A stretch of 64,000 nucleotides of DNA, from NCBI GenBank assembly GCA_946965045.2, contig OX337233.1, positions 930,001 to 994,000 on the forward strand. The letters run 5' to 3'. Position numbers and translations under genes: made by a program. The DNA comes from Epithemia pelagica (Eukaryota; Bacillariophyta; Bacillariophyceae; Surirellales; Surirellaceae). Positions 62,322 through 64,000 of the stretch are shown piece after piece (the stretch's first letter is position 1; the number at the start of each line of letters is the position of its first letter). Under the pieces are notes generated by a model. It was not told the DNA's origin, searched no databases, and was given only the letters and a program-made list of their open reading frames with translations.

Positions 62322-62403
62322 CTTTGAGATCGACGATCAGGAAAAAGAATGAAAGAAGTATGAGTGGTAAAAGAGGAGGAACGAAGATGGAACGACCACA
62401 CGG

Positions 62404-62813
62404 GGAGAAGACTCGGCTATACCTCTTACGGGGACAGCCTAGGTCGCTTGTGTCTGTCAGCTTGTCTGTTTGATGGGATGGGGATTCCTCTCCTGGTTGG
62501 TATGTCGAGGTGTGGCAACCTTGACATGCTGACTATCCATTTCTTGCGATGATGATTTCGAAGATTTGGGCTCACTATGTGAGTAAATGGAGGGGGGTCT
62601 CTAACCTAGATACACACTCGCACGCAGTCAACACGGATAGCAGATTCTGGAGATCTGCGACCGTGGCGCGATTCCGGATCCCCCCCGAAAATGGGATATG
62701 GGTGGGGGGCCTAAACCCCCCCAGTGTTGGTTAAGTAATATCTTAATACTATATTATGTGAACAAGGACGAATGGGATTGATTGGTGCACGTGTCGTGAC
62801 GAATGAGGATGAA
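62404..62813 (+). repeat. Split repeat B1
   Basis: 410 bp, begins GGAGAAGACTCGGC, ends GAGGATGAA just before GTACC of A2. Nearly identical to B2. Confidence 0.95.
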
Positions 62814-63048
62814 GTACCGCATCGTACCGCCCCCGGTCAAGAAGGGACCGACGGACGAACGAGGAACGGACATTGCACCCAAAGAAGATCCCAAGAGGTT
62901 TGCAAGGCTACGTCGACGTTTGTTGGGATAGTCAGAATGACTACTCCCAACAAACAAACTTGGACGATTCATAAATCGTCAGAAAGAAGGGTTGAACGGG
63001 TCACCAAGGATCTGATCACCCATTGGTTCTGTGATTCTCTTCTTTCGC
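62814..63048 (+). repeat. Split repeat A2
   Basis: 235 bp, one difference from A1. It is joined to B2 by a 14-bp GC-rich linker CCACCCGCCCGCCC (63049-63062), which is also present in the solo copy at 32123-32765. Confidence 0.95.
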
Positions 63049-63062
63049 CCACCCGCCCGCCC

Positions 63063-63478
63063 GGAGAAGACTCGGCTATACCTCTTACGGGGACAGCCTA
63101 GGTCGCTTGTGTCTGTCAGCTTGTCTGTTTGATGGGATGGGGATTCCTCTCCTTGTTGGTATGTCGAGGTGTGGCAACCTTGACATGCTGACTATCCATT
63201 TCTTGCGATGATGATTTCGAAGATTTGGGCTCACTATGTTATGTGAGTAAATGGAGGGGGGTCTCTAACCTAGATACACACTCGCACGCAGTCAACACGG
63301 ATAGCAGATTCTGGAGATCTGCGACCGTGGCGCGATTCCGGATCCCCCCCGAAAATGGGATATGGGTGGGGGGCCTAAACCCCCCCCAGTGTTGGTTAAG
63401 TAATATCTTAATACTATATTATGTGAACAAGGACGAATGGGATTGATTGGTGCACGTGTCGTGACGAATGAGGATGAA
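63063..63478 (+). repeat. Split repeat B2
   Basis: 416 bp. Compared with B1 it has a 5-bp TTATG duplication near 63238, one extra C in a C run and a G-to-T change. Ends at GTACC (63479-63483). Confidence 0.95.
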
Positions 63479-63483
63479 GTACC

Positions 63484-63918
63484 CAAAGTCAACACCAGAC
63501 ATATGTATTGTTAAGTGAATTCGGGATGAATGCCTTGTCCTTTCTGTGTCACATTGCGATCTTTCTGGTTGTATATACTGCGAAAACAGGAACTTGCATC
63601 CGAGAAAGAGATGCCCGTCAGATCCATGACGTCACATTGCTTTCGTCATCTGCCAGATTCCGAACATGTACACAACTTTCTATAGTAAACCAGACCACAT
63701 CTTTCAGTCGCTCCACATCGTCCATGGCTGACGTCAACAACATCAAAAGTTGCCACCTTTTGCACCAAGATCCAATTACGAAACTCTGGCTCTCATTTTC
63801 TGATCTCACAATCGAAATTGACAACAAAGTTTGCAATCAGAAACCAAGTCGACACAAGGCCGACCCCTTCATTTTTTGATACTAAAGACACACAAGGTTC
63901 ATACTTCCGATTCGAATC
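63484..63918. other. Flank between the retroelement and the last gene
   Basis: 435 bp. A 123-codon frame here starts with TTG and shows no family. It probably contains the promoter of the edge gene. Confidence 0.5.
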
Positions 63919-64000
63919 ATGTCGCCTCAAAACGTAACAGAACCCGAGCTCAGCAAGGAAGAAATCCAAGACGAAGATAGCAGCTATGGCAAGCAAACCG
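63919..64000 (+). CDS. 5' end of a gene cut by the window edge
   Basis: ATG at 63919 opens a frame that stays open to the end (27 codons): MSPQNVTEPELSKEEIQDED and on. It is hydrophilic and acidic, and the start follows AATC in a plausible context. Too short for a family. Confidence 0.5.
   Translation, partial: MSPQNVTEPELSKEEIQDEDSSYGKQT

Larger units (their letters stand above)
54612..63483 (+). mobile_element. Tyrosine-recombinase retrotransposon with split direct repeats (Ngaro/PAT type), 8.9 kb
   Basis: Terminal layout A1 (54612-54846) - ORF1, ORF2, ORF3 - B1 (62404-62813) - A2 (62814-63048) - B2 (63063-63478). A1 and A2 differ at one position; B1 and B2 differ by two small insertions and one substitution. 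Such split direct repeats characterise PAT/Ngaro-like DIRS elements, which insert through a tyrosine recombinase instead of a DDE integrase. ORF2 has reverse transcriptase and RNase H, ORF3 a tyrosine recombinase. GTACC occurs at all three junctions (54612, 62814, 63479). Near-identity of the repeats implies recent activity; ORF1 looks frame-damaged. Confidence 0.92.

Noticed and set aside
62772-63101. Frames in the A and B repeats
   Set aside because: They repeat at A1 and A2, cross the hairpin and junctions, and have no coding features.
1-64000. CRISPR arrays, bacterial operons, tRNA or rRNA genes
   Set aside because: No regularly spaced repeats, ribosome-binding patterns or cloverleaf sequences recognised; the gene structure is eukaryotic. 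A tRNA scan would be needed to exclude tRNAs fully.

Overview
The window looks like nuclear DNA of a photosynthetic stramenopile, most likely a diatom; the species is not identified. Reasons: eukaryotic genes with short GT-AG introns (72 to 221 bp); two paralogous proteins with a signal peptide ending in the Ala-Phe step typical of complex-plastid targeting; a copia element of the kind described from diatoms; and a tyrosine-recombinase retrotransposon. Codon and base use are fairly balanced. No tRNA, rRNA or CRISPR was recognised.

Layout. 0-13.3 kb is gene-dense: the 3' end of a gene, a hypothetical protein, an SDR oxidoreductase divergent from a DGAT2 acyltransferase, a spliced small protein with an acylation-type N terminus, two head-to-head paralogs of a small organelle-targeted EF-hand-like protein, and a 1109-residue PPR protein. 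13.7-23.3 kb is a nested transposon: a 1.16 kb terminal-inverted-repeat element split by an intact, apparently very young copia retrotransposon (identical 783-bp LTRs, 5-bp target duplication). 23.4-24.6 kb is a spliced LRR gene. 24.6-28 kb is non-coding, with a large inverted duplication.

28-32 kb carries an FTR1-type iron permease, a Harbinger-like MITE and an HMG-box gene. 32.1-34.7 kb is a transposon cluster: a solo terminal repeat of a tyrosine-recombinase retroelement next to the HMG-box promoter, a second copy of the TIR element, and a hAT relic. 34.9-45.4 kb has an acidic/basic low-complexity protein, two tandem plastid-targeted paralogs with duplicated promoter motifs resembling CO2/cAMP-response elements, and a CCR4/nocturnin-like EEP protein. 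46.2-54.0 kb is a six-exon ABCA transporter, reconstructed here as 2378 residues. 54.6-63.5 kb is a complete-looking Ngaro/PAT-type retrotransposon with split direct repeats (A1 ... B1-A2-B2). The window ends in the first codons of another gene.

The main novelty is in the mobile elements: a split-repeat tyrosine-recombinase retrotransposon with an old solo relative in the same window (which reveals a covarying hairpin in the A repeat), a copia element with an extra 5' ORF, and an unclassified TIR family found twice, once as the host of the copia insertion. The host genes do not form one pathway. The SDR/DGAT2 pair may share a promoter, and the plastid pair may share CO2/light-type regulation.
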